This document shows positions 44,890 to 59,200 of a DNA stretch of 64,000 nt, one piece after another. The notes beneath the pieces are model-generated. The model was not told the origin of the DNA. It searched no databases and was given only the letters and a program-made list of their open reading frames with translations. A program made the position numbers and the translations under genes. Numbering within the stretch: the first letter of the stretch is position 1; each line of letters begins with the position of its first letter. Location: NCBI GenBank assembly GCA_033032175.1, contig CM065309.1:4836001-4900000 (forward strand), given 5' to 3'. This stretch comes from Saturnia japonica. Taxonomy: Eukaryota; Arthropoda; Insecta; Lepidoptera; Saturniidae.

Positions 44890-45312
44890 TCCGATTACAT
44901 TTATTATAAAACTAGCTGTGTACTACAGAATGCCCGCGCGAATCTTGCTCTCCCGCTCCCGGCTATTTTAAAGACAAAAATGCTTATTGTGGGCGTTTCT
45001 TAGACAATAGATGTATACTCTCCCGGACTTTTTTGTAGGTCTTTTTAATGCCTATAATTATGTAGTACTTTCATTTGCTATATCTCTTATGGTTTACGCA
45101 GCATAAGCTATTTAAGCGCCCGAATTTATTCACCATGGCCACTTTTTTTTTTATTTGTGCGGAACCCTAATTATTTTTCTAAAATAAAAGTAGCCTAAGT
45201 TACTCCCTATATCATCAGCTATCTATCAGTGAAACTCCCCTCAAAATCGGTTCAACCGTTTCGGAGATTACCCGAAGTAAACAGACGGACAGACAAAAAT
45301 TTTAAAAATGGG
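44890..45312 (+). repeat. non-LTR-like 3' repeat
   Basis: CTAGCTGTGTACTACAGAATGC, CTATCAGTGAAACTCCCCTC and AAAATCGGTTCAACCGTTTC to ACAGACGGACAGACAAAAA. I know this text type as a very common insect repeat ending; single copy in the window. Confidence 0.5.
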
Positions 45313-46309
45313 CTTTTTTGTTATAGGTATCGTATATACTTTCATATGCATTTAGTAAGAAACTGTTATTTTGACATTACAAACAGACACTTCAAGTTTA
45401 TTAATTGTATATATCACGGTATGTGGATATACAATTAAACACACTTTTGTAAAAGTGATTATGTATTAATATTTATGTTTTTAATTATATCTAAGATTTA
45501 CAATTATTAGAGGTGGCGCTTCATTCTTGCAGCCTAACCCTGTGGGGTGATGGCATGACGATAAAAAATTATATTATAATTAATTTCTTACATGTTTTAC
45601 AATTTAGTGGTGATAGGTACATAATCCCAGAAATATTTAAAATAACACAAGGTAGTAGTATAACATTATAAAACAAACAAATGACACACTATACATAACA
45701 CAGCACTCAATCATTAAATAATTAATTTAAAAAAAACTTTTAATAGAATTTAATTATTGATAAACTCTAATATATTTTAGTCTATGTGTTACGATTTTTT
45801 TCGGAATGTATAGCAAACCAATTAATTTATTTTCGTTGTACAACTTAGCTATATTAGATAAAATATTCAGAAATAGAATAACATTTTACATTATTAATAT
45901 TTGATATTCTTTCATAATTAATTGACAAATGTTACATGTAAGCTTCATTGTAAGGAAACTGAGTATTTAGACGAAATCTAATTGAATTTAAGTAAAATCA
46001 ACTTAAATAAAACTATAAATTCATATTATGAGATCCTATTTTTAACAAAATACTAGTAACATTTTATTCAGATTACTGATTTTATAGACATACAGATTTG
46101 AGAAAATGGTTATAGCTATAAGCTTATATCAGGAAAATGAAAATATTCCTAACCATTTGAATATTAGTATTGAATTGTGTCAATTTTAAAAGGAAACATA
46201 ATGATGTTGCATTTAATGTCAGCATCCTGCGTGTTTTATATTATATATAAATATACCATGTCATCGTAGTTACACAGTAAAAAGTAAAAACTCTTCCTGA
46301 AAACAAAAA

Positions 46310-46560
46310 AAAAAGGCGGAAAATCCTTTCACAGGTATAGTACACAAAACTACAACAGTATTGCTAGGTTACAATGAAATATTTTCCTGGAAGTTATAGT
46401 AAAATAGCAATATAGGTTTGAAAGATAATTTTATTTACAAACTATTATTATCATGAAATCAAAAGTGAGGTAATATGAAATGCTTACGACATCGGAACCA
46501 AGAAATATTCATTGATATTGGGGCCCTTCATTTCAAGTACAAAATTACTTTTTTGGTGAT
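46310..46560 (-). repeat. dispersed repeat family J, copy 2
   Basis: TTGCTAGGTTACAATGAAATATTTTCC and AACCAAGAAATATTCATTGAT are complements of 25.8 and 25.5 kb text, in the mirrored order. Confidence 0.45.
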
Positions 46561-47109
46561 GGATGATGAATTGACTACACTGCTGGACTGGTAAAAATTA
46601 TTAAACAAAAGTAAAAAACCTTATACACACGGTCGCGCTTGTTGTTATGTTGTTAAAGACACATCTGCCTTTTTCTTAAATCTATGTATCTACAAAATCA
46701 ATCGGGTATTAAAATCGTTATTTATCAAGTTTTTGTTTTAATGATCTGGAATCTAAAAACAATATTTAGATCAGGTTTTACTTTTATATCAAAGAAATAG
46801 GTATGTTTATATTGTTGGAATTCCAAATTTTGGACAATAATGATATTATGAGATGTTTTATTTATTTTGCGATAAATTTAAATGTAAATTTGCAGTCTAA
46901 AACAATTAAATAATTATTCCTACTATTCACAAAAAACTTCGTACCCAAAAATTATGCATTATTTAGTAAACATAACCATCATGGCTACATCACAATACAA
47001 TCCCGTTAGTTATATGAGTCACAAAAATATTCACACAAACACTTTTCTCACATATCATAAGTTTACATGAATACTGTCATCACCTAGATGCATATAGTTG
47101 CTAAATTTG

Positions 47110-47248
47110 CTATTCAATTCCATGAGCAAATATCATCACTAAACCAGGCTCCACCATCATGTGTTCTTCAACATGAGTATTGTCACAATGTAGAACAAGC
47201 ACTGCCTGCTTACCCGGTACTCGCTTGCAGACATATTTTTCATATAAC
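47110..47248 (-). CDS. elgi: elgi exon 7 (C-terminus)
   Basis: 139 nt ending in TAG at 47112-47110, acceptor CATCAG. Encodes YEKYVCKRVPGKQAVLVLHC and EPGLVMIFAHGIE, matching human YENYVAKRIPGKQAVVVMAC and EPGLVMIFAHGVEEI, but two residues shorter at the end. Confidence 0.96.
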
Positions 47249-50200
47249 CTGATGAATATAAACATATCTATATACATACAATTATTGAGGTTTGACGTTG
47301 TGCGCGCATCATGTAAAAAAATTGTTTATATCCGTTCTTGATACTTGATCCTTATCAAATAAAAAAATATAACATTGTTTTCGTTCAATAAAAAGTTAAT
47401 AAGTTTTATGAAAATATGATTTTCACGCTAGCCGAGCCGCGGCCACAACTGCTTCTTTGTAACAAGAATAAAGTTGAATTAATAAATATTAAAAACACAA
47501 ATAATATATTGTTCTGAAGTAGTTAACTTTACAAAATTTGTTCTATTTTTTTTTAAGGCACACTATTTACTCACAGTATTCTTAAATATATAAAACATAC
47601 AGCCCTTCTTTATTTCGTATGACATTTGGTTTATGAACAAAACAAAAAAAAATAGCAAACACATACCTTCTGTTATTCTGCCTTGTTTCTAGGGAGGAGA
47701 GGCCGGGCGGCCATCGCCTTTCGTGACAGTTCTCCATCAAGTCGTCAATTATGTGAGGTGGACACCCCGACTCTGAGAGACTTCTCTTGATCATCATCTA
47801 CAATGTAACAACAAACAGTGTTGTTAATCAAATGTCAAACAGACAAACATAGGACACAATTACTTTAGATCAAAACTTATAAAGAACTAGCGGCGCACCC
47901 GCGGCTCTACACGCGTTTGTTACGCAGTAATTATTTTCAACCCGTAATTTTATTTTAACACATATTTATGACAATTCAAATAGCCTAATCAATTGAGGAA
48001 TGGCATGTACTTCCCGTGCATATTGTTTTTAAATTATTACTAAATGTATTATAACGATTCTTATAGTCTATCAATTATGAGATTAGGCATGCTTCCCATG
48101 TGCAAAATTACATCAAAATCGGTTGAGAATTAATAGACGCGTTTTACCTGAAATAAAACGCATATTAAAATACTAGTAAATTCATACACAACATTATAAA
48201 AAGGTTAATTGTATATAAACAAAAAACAGTTTTGTTAGTAGAATATAATACGGTAAAAATTTAGATTCGTTCGGCATGTAAGGGGAGGACGGAGGTATCA
48301 CTCCTCTATCCTTTAAGACCAATACTATAATATAGGCATGCATAATTTAGGGGTCAAAGTTTCAAGGTCATTTTGCAATCTCGACAATTTAGTATCGTTT
48401 TTGCAAATTAAGCTACAGGGTGTGGAACAGGGAGGATTAAGAAGGCAGCTCTCTTTCCTCTGGTACAACATGAGATAGCCCGTTTCGCTAGCTCAGATTG
48501 TACTTGTAGTCACTAGAAAAAAAGTTTGTGTTCTTTGCAATTTTATACAAACGCTGTCTAGTCAATATAAGCATTTCCATGTGACTAAAACTCTACTAAC
48601 TACAAACGTACACTATACCCTACCTACATGTGTATTATACCATCCACTAACTCGTAATGCAAAAACGTCTCCAAGCTGATCTGGCTGTAAAGTTTATGCT
48701 GAAGCCAAAGATTTATTTATGCTTAACTATAAATACTAGCGATCGCCCTAAGCTCGAAATTCGACCAGCGACTTTTTGATCATAGACTATTTTCTGTTTG
48801 ACATTTGCAGTATTCATGAACCTACACAATGAGTATTATCTACATTACTTGCTGTCACTTTTTATTGAGTGACAATGTCAATATTTTGGGGGGTCTAAGT
48901 TTAATGGCACTAAACTCTATGATACCGCAATTAGAATGCATTAGATAAGTCAACATAAGCTTCAAAAAGCATAATAGTCACCCAAATATTCCTTACATTT
49001 GGTGACATTAAATTTCCAGTTTTTTTAAATTATTTTATTAAATTAAAACTTATTTCTATGCAAAGATACTTTATATGCAGATAATAACTAATTATAAAAA
49101 AAATTATACTTATTCCGGAATTGACTATTATTTCATTACCTTCAGAGGTACCATTTAATACAGTTCATATAACATAATATGTCCTTTGTAACTATAAATT
49201 GTTTTTACCACCTGTAACACGTCATCAGGGGTCGATATCATCCCACCCCAGCGCGTGACTCTCGCTCGTGACAAGGAGTTCGCCCAGCGGACTACTTCCT
49301 CTCGTTCCATCTGGTCAGCGAGAGCTCGCATTGTAGGATTCGATACACGCATGGCTCTCATGAATTCCTACAGTAAAAATTACATGTAAAGGATCCTCAA
49401 AACGATCAATTAAAACTGGCGAATTTTTACCATTAATGTCACTATAATTCCTAAAATACTGTGCACAAAGTGAAAAGTGAGCAGGTACAGAATCCCGTGC
49501 AATAAAATAACATTCAAATAAAACGCGAATTAAATTTTACATAGAAAAGAAAACATAAATTATTTATTTCTATTATTTTTATGTTTGCCTTTATAGGTTT
49601 AATATAAAGTATAAGGTAATTGTATTTTAGAGTAATATTACATTGAATAGTTTGATAACACTAGTAAATATTGACAGTTTTAATTGATCGTTTTGGGGAT
49701 TATTAATAAAAAAATTATTAAAAATTTATATATTGGACTTATTTATTAAAAAAAATTGCTTTAGAAGACTCATTATGTATACTATTAAGATAGTGATTAA
49801 TAACAATAATGTAGGTGTGTCAAGTAGGTCTGAAAAGACGTTTAAAAGTATCTTTCTACAAGAACAAGGTACTAATAAAGTGTGAAAAATGGACAAAAGT
49901 GAGAACAGTAACACCCCGACTCACAGGAATCCGAATTTGAAATCTTTCTGGTCAGGAGCAAGTTGCAAACTTGACAATAAGTACATTGAGCTACAAAAAA
50001 TAACACAAAAACATATTCTCATGAAAAGATAATAAAATACAAAGGAAATAATCTTTTAACCGTCTTTTGTTTATGTTGGATTTTATGAAATTTTTAAAGT
50101 CAAAATAACTTTGGTTTATGTTTTTGTAATATATACACATACGTAATAATAGGTCTTTACCTATGAAATTGCCGTTCTGCAGTACTGGCCATTTCAAATC

Positions 50201-53200
50201 AAGATAATTTTTGTTTGGCTAAGAATTCTAATTTCAAATTAATTTTATTTTAAAAACATGGAATTCTTTTTCCAAAAATAGTCATTTGTTTATTGATTAG
50301 TGTTACATTTTCATTGCATTTCAATCTTTTTTGTCATCATGGATACGTTAAAAATTCGAGTAATTATGGAATATGAGTACCGTCGTGGCAGCAACGCGGC
50401 ACAAGCGGCACGCAACATCAACGACGTTTACGGAGCTAACACTACAAACCAACGCACCACCTGTAATTGCTTGCTTCCGTTCTGGGAATTTCAACCTGAA
50501 AATGAACCTCGCGGTCGTCCGAAGACTTTGGTCGACAATGACGAATTAAAGGCGATTGTGGAAGCTGATGATACACAATCTACGGCTGAATTAGCAGCAA
50601 CTTTCGACGTTAGCGTCAAAACAATATTGGTCCATTTGCGTCAAATTGGCAAGGTAAAAAAGCTTGACAAATGGGTGCCCCACGAACTCAATGATCGCCA
50701 GCGCGAAGTACGCGTCGAGACGTGCCTTGCACTGCTCGACAGACACACAAATGAAGGAATTTTGAACCGCATTGTTACCTGCGATGAAAAATGGATTCTG
50801 TTTGATAACCGCAAGCACTCAGCAAGTTGGTTGTATCCTGATTCAGCACCTAAACAATGCCCTAAACGAAAACTTACCCCTAGAAAAGTGATGGTCACTG
50901 TTTGGTGGTCTAGCGCCGGTGTGATTCATCACAGCTTCTTACCAAACGGGGTGAGCATTACTGCAGATGTGTACTGTGAAGAACTGAACATAATGATGGA
51001 GAAGCTGGCACATCTCCAACCAGCATTGGTCAATCGCTCGTCTCCGCTGCTCCTGCACGACAACGCGCGACCTCATACTGCACAGCAGATGATCTCCAAG
51101 TTGCAAGAACTGGGGTTGGAAGCTCTCCGTCATCCGCCCTACTCACCAGACCTTGCGCCTACAGACTACTACTTTTTCCAGTATTTGGATAACTCCTTGG
51201 CGGGGAAAAAATTCAATACCCGAGAGGCAGTACAAAATGCCTTTGAAGAATTTGTTGCCTCCCGTCCAGCTGATTTCTTTAAGAAGGGCATCAATAAACT
51301 GCCACTGTGCTGGCAAAGATGCATTGATTGCATGGGTGATTACTTCGATTAATACAAATAAAAAATACATGAAAAAAATTCGTTATAATTTTTTCATATA
51401 AAACGGCAATTTCATAGGTAAAGACCTAATATAATACTTTATCGTATTTATTTAACATAGAGAGTAGAAGAAGAGAGTATTGTTACATACATTATCGTTT
51501 TTTTTGTTTCTGATCCCATTTAAACATAAGGACACCAGCACTTTACACTACACTAACTAAATATTTAGGCAATATCTGTTTTGTTTAAACTACTATACAT
51601 ATAAATTAAATTATAGAGGACTATTATTGCGCGCATCGCGCGAAATTTTTTAGATAGATTTTGATAAATATATTTTTTTGTTTTACTCCATAGATACTTG
51701 GCCTTTAACTTTTAAAAATATATTACGATATTTTAATAAACAATAATTTTGTAGTTAGCGCGCGCAGAGCCGCAGGCAAAGCTAGTTTTTAATATAAAGG
51801 TTTTTTTGTACAAAAGAAATTATATTCAGATTGCAATAAATAATGAAGATATAAATTAAATACGACAAAATGCAAGATGTGATGCACGAAATAAATTCTT
51901 ATAAAGGATATTATTAGGTCCATACACATGATATGAAAAAAATATTATGAAATTATACATTTAATCAATCGAAGTATGTACACTATGTATCATTATTATC
52001 TACGCACCTTCGCCATTTTAAAGGTAGATCATTCATTGATTCCATTGCTGAAAAAATTGTGGGAGCAAGAATCAATAAAATCTTTGAAGGCAGTTTGGAC
52101 AGCCTCATCGTTATTGAATTTACTTTCCTTGCAAGAAATTGTCCAAATTCTGAATAAAGTGGTAATCTGTTGGACCAATGTCCGGGGAATATGGTATGTT
52201 TCGGAGACATTCCAACCGCAGTTCTTCTAATTTAGCGACCGTCGGTCGTAAAGTATGGGGTCTAGCGTTGTTCTGAAGCAAGTGGACTTGAAATATTGAG
52301 CAGTCTGGGTTGTTTAACGGCTAGCTTTTCCATCATGGTTTGCAATTGTTGACAATACAGATCTGCCGTTATCGTCTGGACAGATATTACGAAGCTGTAG
52401 TGTATGACACCAGCACTGGTCCACCAAACACTCACTAGTACCTTTGTCTGAGACGACTTTCGCTTGGGACAGGATTTGGCTGGTTCAACCACTGTGATGA
52501 GCGTTTCCAATTGTCGTAAAGGATCCATTTTTCGTCACAAGTAATAATATGATTCAAAATTCCCTCGTTATTGTGACGGTTGAGTAATGTAATGCAGACC
52601 TCAATAGGTGTTTGTTGGCGTTCTTCAGTCAATTCATGCGGTACCCATTTCTCGAGCTTTTTCACTTTTCCTGTTTGTTTCAAGTGATTTTTTTTTATCA
52701 CTCACACCGAAGCCTGCCGCTAACTCTGATTTGGTTTGCGAATGATCCGCTTCAACGATCACTTTTGATTCTTCATTTTCAACTAGGGTCTCCGGCCGTC
52801 CACGGGGTTTGTTTCATAGGTCAAAATTTCCAGAACGAAAATGTTGGAACCAAAAACTTACCGTGTTTTCTTTTACAGTAGCTTTCCCATACACATCATT
52901 AATCCTTCGAGCTGATTCTGCAGCGCTGATGCCACAATGGAACTTATATTCGTAAATAAGGCGATATTTTAAATTTTCTATTTTGTAAAAAGAACAATAT
53001 CTAAGAAAAATAAAATGGTGCGAAAACAAATTAATCACTAAATTCGAAACACAAATACACAAGCCTAAATATGGAATAAATTCGAATTTGGAATTTCTAA
53101 CCAGACGCCAGATATTTGAGATCAAAGTGACCAGTTCAACAAAACGCCAATTTCATATGTAAGGACCTAATATAAACGTTAAAATATGAATCTATACTAT

Positions 53201-56200
53201 AATATAATAAAGCAGAAGTGTTTTTTGTTTGTTTGTTTGTTTGAATACGCTAATGGACGGCTGAGCTGGAAGAATAGTAGGTATAGCCTATTTATAATTA
53301 AGCTTCATTTTAAATATTATTTTCTCCTAGGCAAGTCGTAATAGAAAGCGCTCCCGAACTGCTTAATCCGCATACGCAGGCGTATTGGTTAGGGATACGT
53401 AAATAAAATTTTCAACAAAAATACTGGTCCCTAGTACATCCAAAAATGTCCGCGATACCATATGCCTTTCTCTTAAATATATGCCACAATCAGATATTTT
53501 GTGAAAAAAACTTATTGAAAATTAAAAAGTGATTTATGAGCATTATTAATCCTTACGAATGAAAGTTCCTTCATCATTAAGACAATTTCATAAAGACAAA
53601 CTTTACCCTTTATTGCATATTATTTGGACGCATAGTTATGAGATAGTGGAAAATTGTAATAATTCAACACTCGGCTCGGTAGAACAGGATGCGATGAAAA
53701 CCAATATGAAAATGTTACTATTATCAGACAGTGATTTCTTTTTAATTACACGCGGGTGAATCCGCTTGCTACAACTAGTGTTATGATATATCATAATACG
53801 CTAAATACTCCCGATGTAAAATTAATATTTTCAAGATACCGTAATCTCAGTAAATTGCTGGTGTCGATAATTCCTATGTATTTTATAGATAACCGTACCT
53901 GACTTACAAGATAATCGCTATCGACATCGTCTATCGCGTAAATTCAGGGTATTACTGTAGTCACTTTAATATTTATAGTAAATACCTTCAAAAGCGCCAA
54001 TTCACGTTTATGTTCATTGATAACTAGCCTCTGTTCAGCTAATTCAAGCTGGTAGTCATTTAGCTTGCCTTGTTGAGTTGCGATTAATGCACGTAACTCG
54101 CGCACGCAGTTGTGGTCTGCTAGTTCGTCTTTCGGAATGACTAGCCCACACCCCGCCTCACAGGGCATCGGTCTTTTGGGATTGAATTCACCTGAATATA
54201 ATATATAAAAGTAGCATGAGAACCTTCCATTAGCATAAAAATGAAATATAGTAAACCAGAAAATATAGTTTTATATGTTTATTTATGTTTGAATTTTTAT
54301 ATATGTAACACTTTTTTTGGGGGAAATACGTTCCACAACTATGGCGCGAATACATAAACCGTGAATACAGAATGGTAATTTGTATAGAAATTTAAGGGAT
54401 GCGTTTCAAGGTAAGAAAAAAATCTATAAACATAAAAGCAATTTAACGAGAAAAACATAATTATTCTCTAGATCAGTGGTCGGCAAAGTGCGGCTGCAAA
54501 GCCGCATGCGGCTCTTTGGTCAAGGAGATGCAAGCACATTGTTCGCATTAATAAATATATTTATTAATTATGAAATTTAGTTTTATTTAGTGTAATGAAA
54601 GTTTTCTAAACAAGCAGATTTGGCTCCCAATTTTTTTTTTTAATTGATGTAATGCTTATATTTGGCTCTTTGGCTAATAAGTTTGCCGACCACTGCTCTA
54701 GTTAAGCAAAGGTTTACAGAATTTAGTTTTAAAAAATCAGTATATAAAAGGCCGTGACATTAATAATTAGGCGGCTTTTGTCAAAGAGCTTTAGGTTTAG
54801 GGCAATAATATTTGTTTCTTTGTAAGTATTTTGATGCCTACTTATTTAATTTGATTGGTAGGTGGTGAATAATAATATGCATCGTTATTTTAGTTCTGTA
54901 TCTGCAAATAAAGAAATTTCCAGCTACAAATGCAGTAAGTGATCGTTTTTTTTGCGATTAATGGAAAAAGTAGCTTTTACTGTATTCACTTATTTGGCAC
55001 TTGGACTGTACAAGTTCTTCAGGAAAATGCGCTGCATTTTTGCATACTTGTTTCTAATGTCTAAAACCCAAAAATTAACATTGAATAATTTTAATATAGC
55101 AGTAGTGAAATGCTAATATTTTGTTGCTGTTGTTTCTTTAAAATCAGTTTTATATGGAGGCGTTCATAAAATACGTTCGCACATAAGGGTGTCGCGATGT
55201 CGGTTACTGTGAAAAGGGTGTCAGGGTCTAAAGAAATATGACGTTCACAGCTTTTCAAATAATTTTGCTAATATTTCTGTTTTTTTTTTTAATTTTTTTA
55301 TTCTTTTGTTATCATAGGAAGTCATAAGTTTCAAATTTGTAAATATATAAATATTTTACGTATATATTGCCGTCTCAATGGCTTAATAACTTATTATATT
55401 GACTAATGTTTTTTATTTGTTCTTCGAAGTCAGTGCTAGCATTGCGGTCCGTCACAATCAAACTTTTATAATTGCAAATAATAAATATTCAAAATTATCA
55501 AAATCTGTGTACCATTAATTGTCATATATCATATGGGGGAATCTATCATTCGTGATGCAATATTGACAGGGGTAAAAAATATGACATAGCATGATGAAGG
55601 GGACAGGGTGTAAGAAGGTAAAATTTTGCGTGACATATTTTATTAACGGCCCCTAAACACAAAATGGAATAAATGAAAACATGCATGTACATACATTCAA
55701 CTAAATGATTGGGCAGAGAATCAAGTTTCAACACTGCATTGCAGCCGTGTGGTGCATTATCACAGCTGGTGCACAATCTGTAATATTATGTAAACATTTT
55801 TGTTATGCCATCATTACCATAACCTGCAAACAATACACTTGATTGTTTTCATATATTCAAAAGCGTTAACAATGCTATCTATCAAGTATGGCTACATATT
55901 GCATCTCCTTAGTATAGGATCCCGATATAAAACGACCTTCACCGAGATGTTTATTTCATGAAACGTATTTTATATTTAATTTAATATGTCAATAAATATA
56001 TTGCATATGGGTTGCCTAACAAATTTTAGTCCAGGGTATTTTTAATTAATAATAAAAAAAAAAAATTTTTTTAAACATTCCACCGGTTTAATTATTAAAT
56101 AAACTCTATACCAATCGAAAGTATGAAGCCCATACAATATGCAAACGTTAGGTTGCCTATTTTTTTCCGGTCACAACTATCGGGTAGCCAGGTATAAACA

Positions 56201-59200
56201 GGTAAATCTATACTAGCATTTTGCAACGGTCTGCTTATTGAATTGAACTTAAATAAAATTAAAGATTATTTAATTATGAACACGGTGATATAGGGTTGCC
56301 TGCGAAAAATCAGTCCCTAATTCCGGTTGTTCGAATTTTTAAAAATAAAATATCGCTGCGAGTGAATGTTTGCGACTGAAAGGTCCCAACCAACCATCCC
56401 ATGCGATCGAACAGGACACAGCATAGCAGCTGTTTACGGTCCGTCCATTTAAAGAAAGAGAGTGCGCCTGCTATTTGTGCTTGAAAATGAAAAGGATATC
56501 GACAGACGCGTATATGCTGCGCATCATTTTGGAATAGATTGTTGCTATAGATACAAGTGAAAAAACGTGCTACTATTTATTGTTGGGAAAACATGGCCAA
56601 AAAGTGTTTTTTGTGTGATTCGGATGACGAAATAATTGATTTTAATGGTGAAACTTTTAAGAACTGTATATTAAAGTTAGCTTTTCGTAAAAAAAAAACT
56701 TTAAATACAACTTTGTTGAGCTATCCAGTGCGTCACTCCAATTTGTAGGTTATCATACCACATGCTACAAAAAAGTGACCGTTTTAAATAAAAAATATAA
56801 CGAAGAATTTCTTCAATTTAGTGCTGAATATACAGTAAGTATATAATAATTGAATCTTTAAAATGATCTAAGCTAATATATCTTCTATATTTTTGTCATG
56901 TTGAAATAATTGTTAGTAAAATTCACTTATAGTTTTGTTAAATTTTGTTAGTTATTTGCACCGATTTAGCGTTGAAGTTAGGAATTAAATTATGCCAAAG
57001 TCTCCCAACCTTCCATGCATTTACTGGTTGCGATTACACGGCTGAATTTTACAATAAAGGGAAAGTGAAACCTTTTCAGCTATTTTCGAAAAATGAAAAA
57101 TATTAAACAGTTTTTGCATCATTGACAGATCCTGCTGATATTTTCATTGATGAAAAAATGAAGGCCGTTCAAGAATTTACGGCTAGTATGTATGGTATCA
57201 GGAACTGCACCAGTGTGAATGATGTGAGGCATCGCATTTTTATGAAAAATTACTCTGCAAAAGAAGACGGCGAGCACTTTTAAAAAAATATAAAAGGCTT
57301 CGACTCCAACTCGATACCACCATGCTGGATATCATTAATTCAGAAAATTTTACGAACTATTTTCGTAAATTCCATGTGGCTTAATGCAACGGATCCAATA
57401 TGCGTGAAACTTCAGCCTGAGAACTGCGGTTGGTTCTTAGATGAATATTTAAAACTAGTAGGATTCATTGGGGATCATACACCTTTAAAGATATAAGACA
57501 TTGTTGAAAGAATTGAAACAGATAGTGATGACAAAGAAGATTCAGAAGTTGAAGATCACAGTTATATGTCCGATGACTCGGAACATGTTTAATTAAAAAA
57601 AAATGTATTTTTAATTTTTTACAATAAAAAGATTTTTTTTTTTATTGTTGTTTTTTTATTTTGTCTTCTAATAATAAAGATAAAATTTGCAAGATGAGTA
57701 ATATATATGTATTACTATAACCTTCTTCTTCACTAAAGATGTGTATATACTTTAGTGTCACATAAAAAATAACACACATAAATAATTAATTGATTGAAAA
57801 ATAAAAAATTAAATGACTATTTCTCTGTTTTAATAATAAAATACTCTAAAATGATGCACAGAATATACGCGTCTATCGTTATCCTTTTCATTTTCAAGCA
57901 CAAATAGCATGCGCACTCTCTTTCTTTAAATGGACGGACCGTAAACAGCTGCTATGCTGTGTCCTCTTCTATCGCATGGGATGGTTGGTTGGGACCTTTC
58001 AGTCGCACACATCCACTCGCAGCGATATTTAATTTTTTTTAATTCGACAACCGGAATTAGGGACTGATTTTTCGCAGGCAACCCTATGTCACCGTGTTCA
58101 TAATTAAATAATCTTTAATTTTATTTAAGTTCAATTCAATAAGCAGACCGTTGCAAAATGCTAGTATAGATTTACCTGTTTATACCTGGCTACCCGATAG
58201 TTGTGACCGGAAAAAAATAGACAACCTAACATTTGCATATTCTATGGGCTTCAGACTTTCGATTGGTATAGAGTTTATTTAATAATCACACCGGGGAATG
58301 TTTAAAAATTTTTTTTTTTTAATTATTAATTATAAATACCCTGGACTAAAATTTGTTAGGCAACCCATATGCAATATATTTATTGACATATTAAATTAAA
58401 TATAAAATACGTTTCATGAAATAAACATCTCGGTGAAGGTCGTTTTATATCGGGATCTTAGACTTTCTGTAAACACCAGATAAAGAAACATATTGATATC
58501 TGCTGAAAAGTTTTACAGTGTTTTTAACAGAAAACCCTACAAGTGTAGAGTGGATACAATAGACTTTATTTTTAAGTTATACTATAGCTAGACTGAATAA
58601 ACTTATCTTATAATCACAAGAATATTAGATAAAAATGGCTTATATGACTCTAAAATTTAATTTTAGCAGTCACATTACAATAATGAAATGGAAGAGGATA
58701 AAATTAATATGAATTAGATAAGAGTTTATAACATCACTGAACTATCATCACTAGTTTAGAATTTTCTATGCTGAGTGATTTGACTACACAATTAATGATT
58801 TCAGATGATAGTCTTTCGGTAAAAACATTGAACCTCAAGAGATTGATGTTAAAATCTGAAGAAAATAATTTTGTTTTTTCATTTTATAGCTATACTAGTT
58901 TAAATTTTTACAAATTTCTATTAGTGATGAACACCATAAAACTTTAACAATGTATATATTTTATGTATGTATAATTAGTTGAATTATAAATTTAATTGAA
59001 TCCACTTTGTTTGAAAATTCATTATAAAAATAACAGTACTGTCTTTCTCCATATAGCTACTACGGTATTTAATTAAGAGATACAAAACCAAAATGTTTTG
59101 ATTAGAATAATTTAAATGTAACATATTTAATTGATTATGTATGCATACATAATTAATTAATGAAAAATATATTTGTAAATGAATGTTTTTGTAACAAAAT

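Larger units (their letters stand above)
42176..47109. other. spacer between RNF41 3' end and ECM29 5' end
   Basis: 4.9 kb between two same-strand genes. It must hold the ECM29 promoter but I cannot place it. It contains two family B copies (42.93-43.87 kb, one interrupted), a CpG-rich insert (43328-43614), a non-LTR-like tail (44.89-45.31 kb) and a family J fragment (46.32-46.56 kb). From 45.5 to 46.3 kb it is AT-rich without repeats I recognise. Confidence 0.6.
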
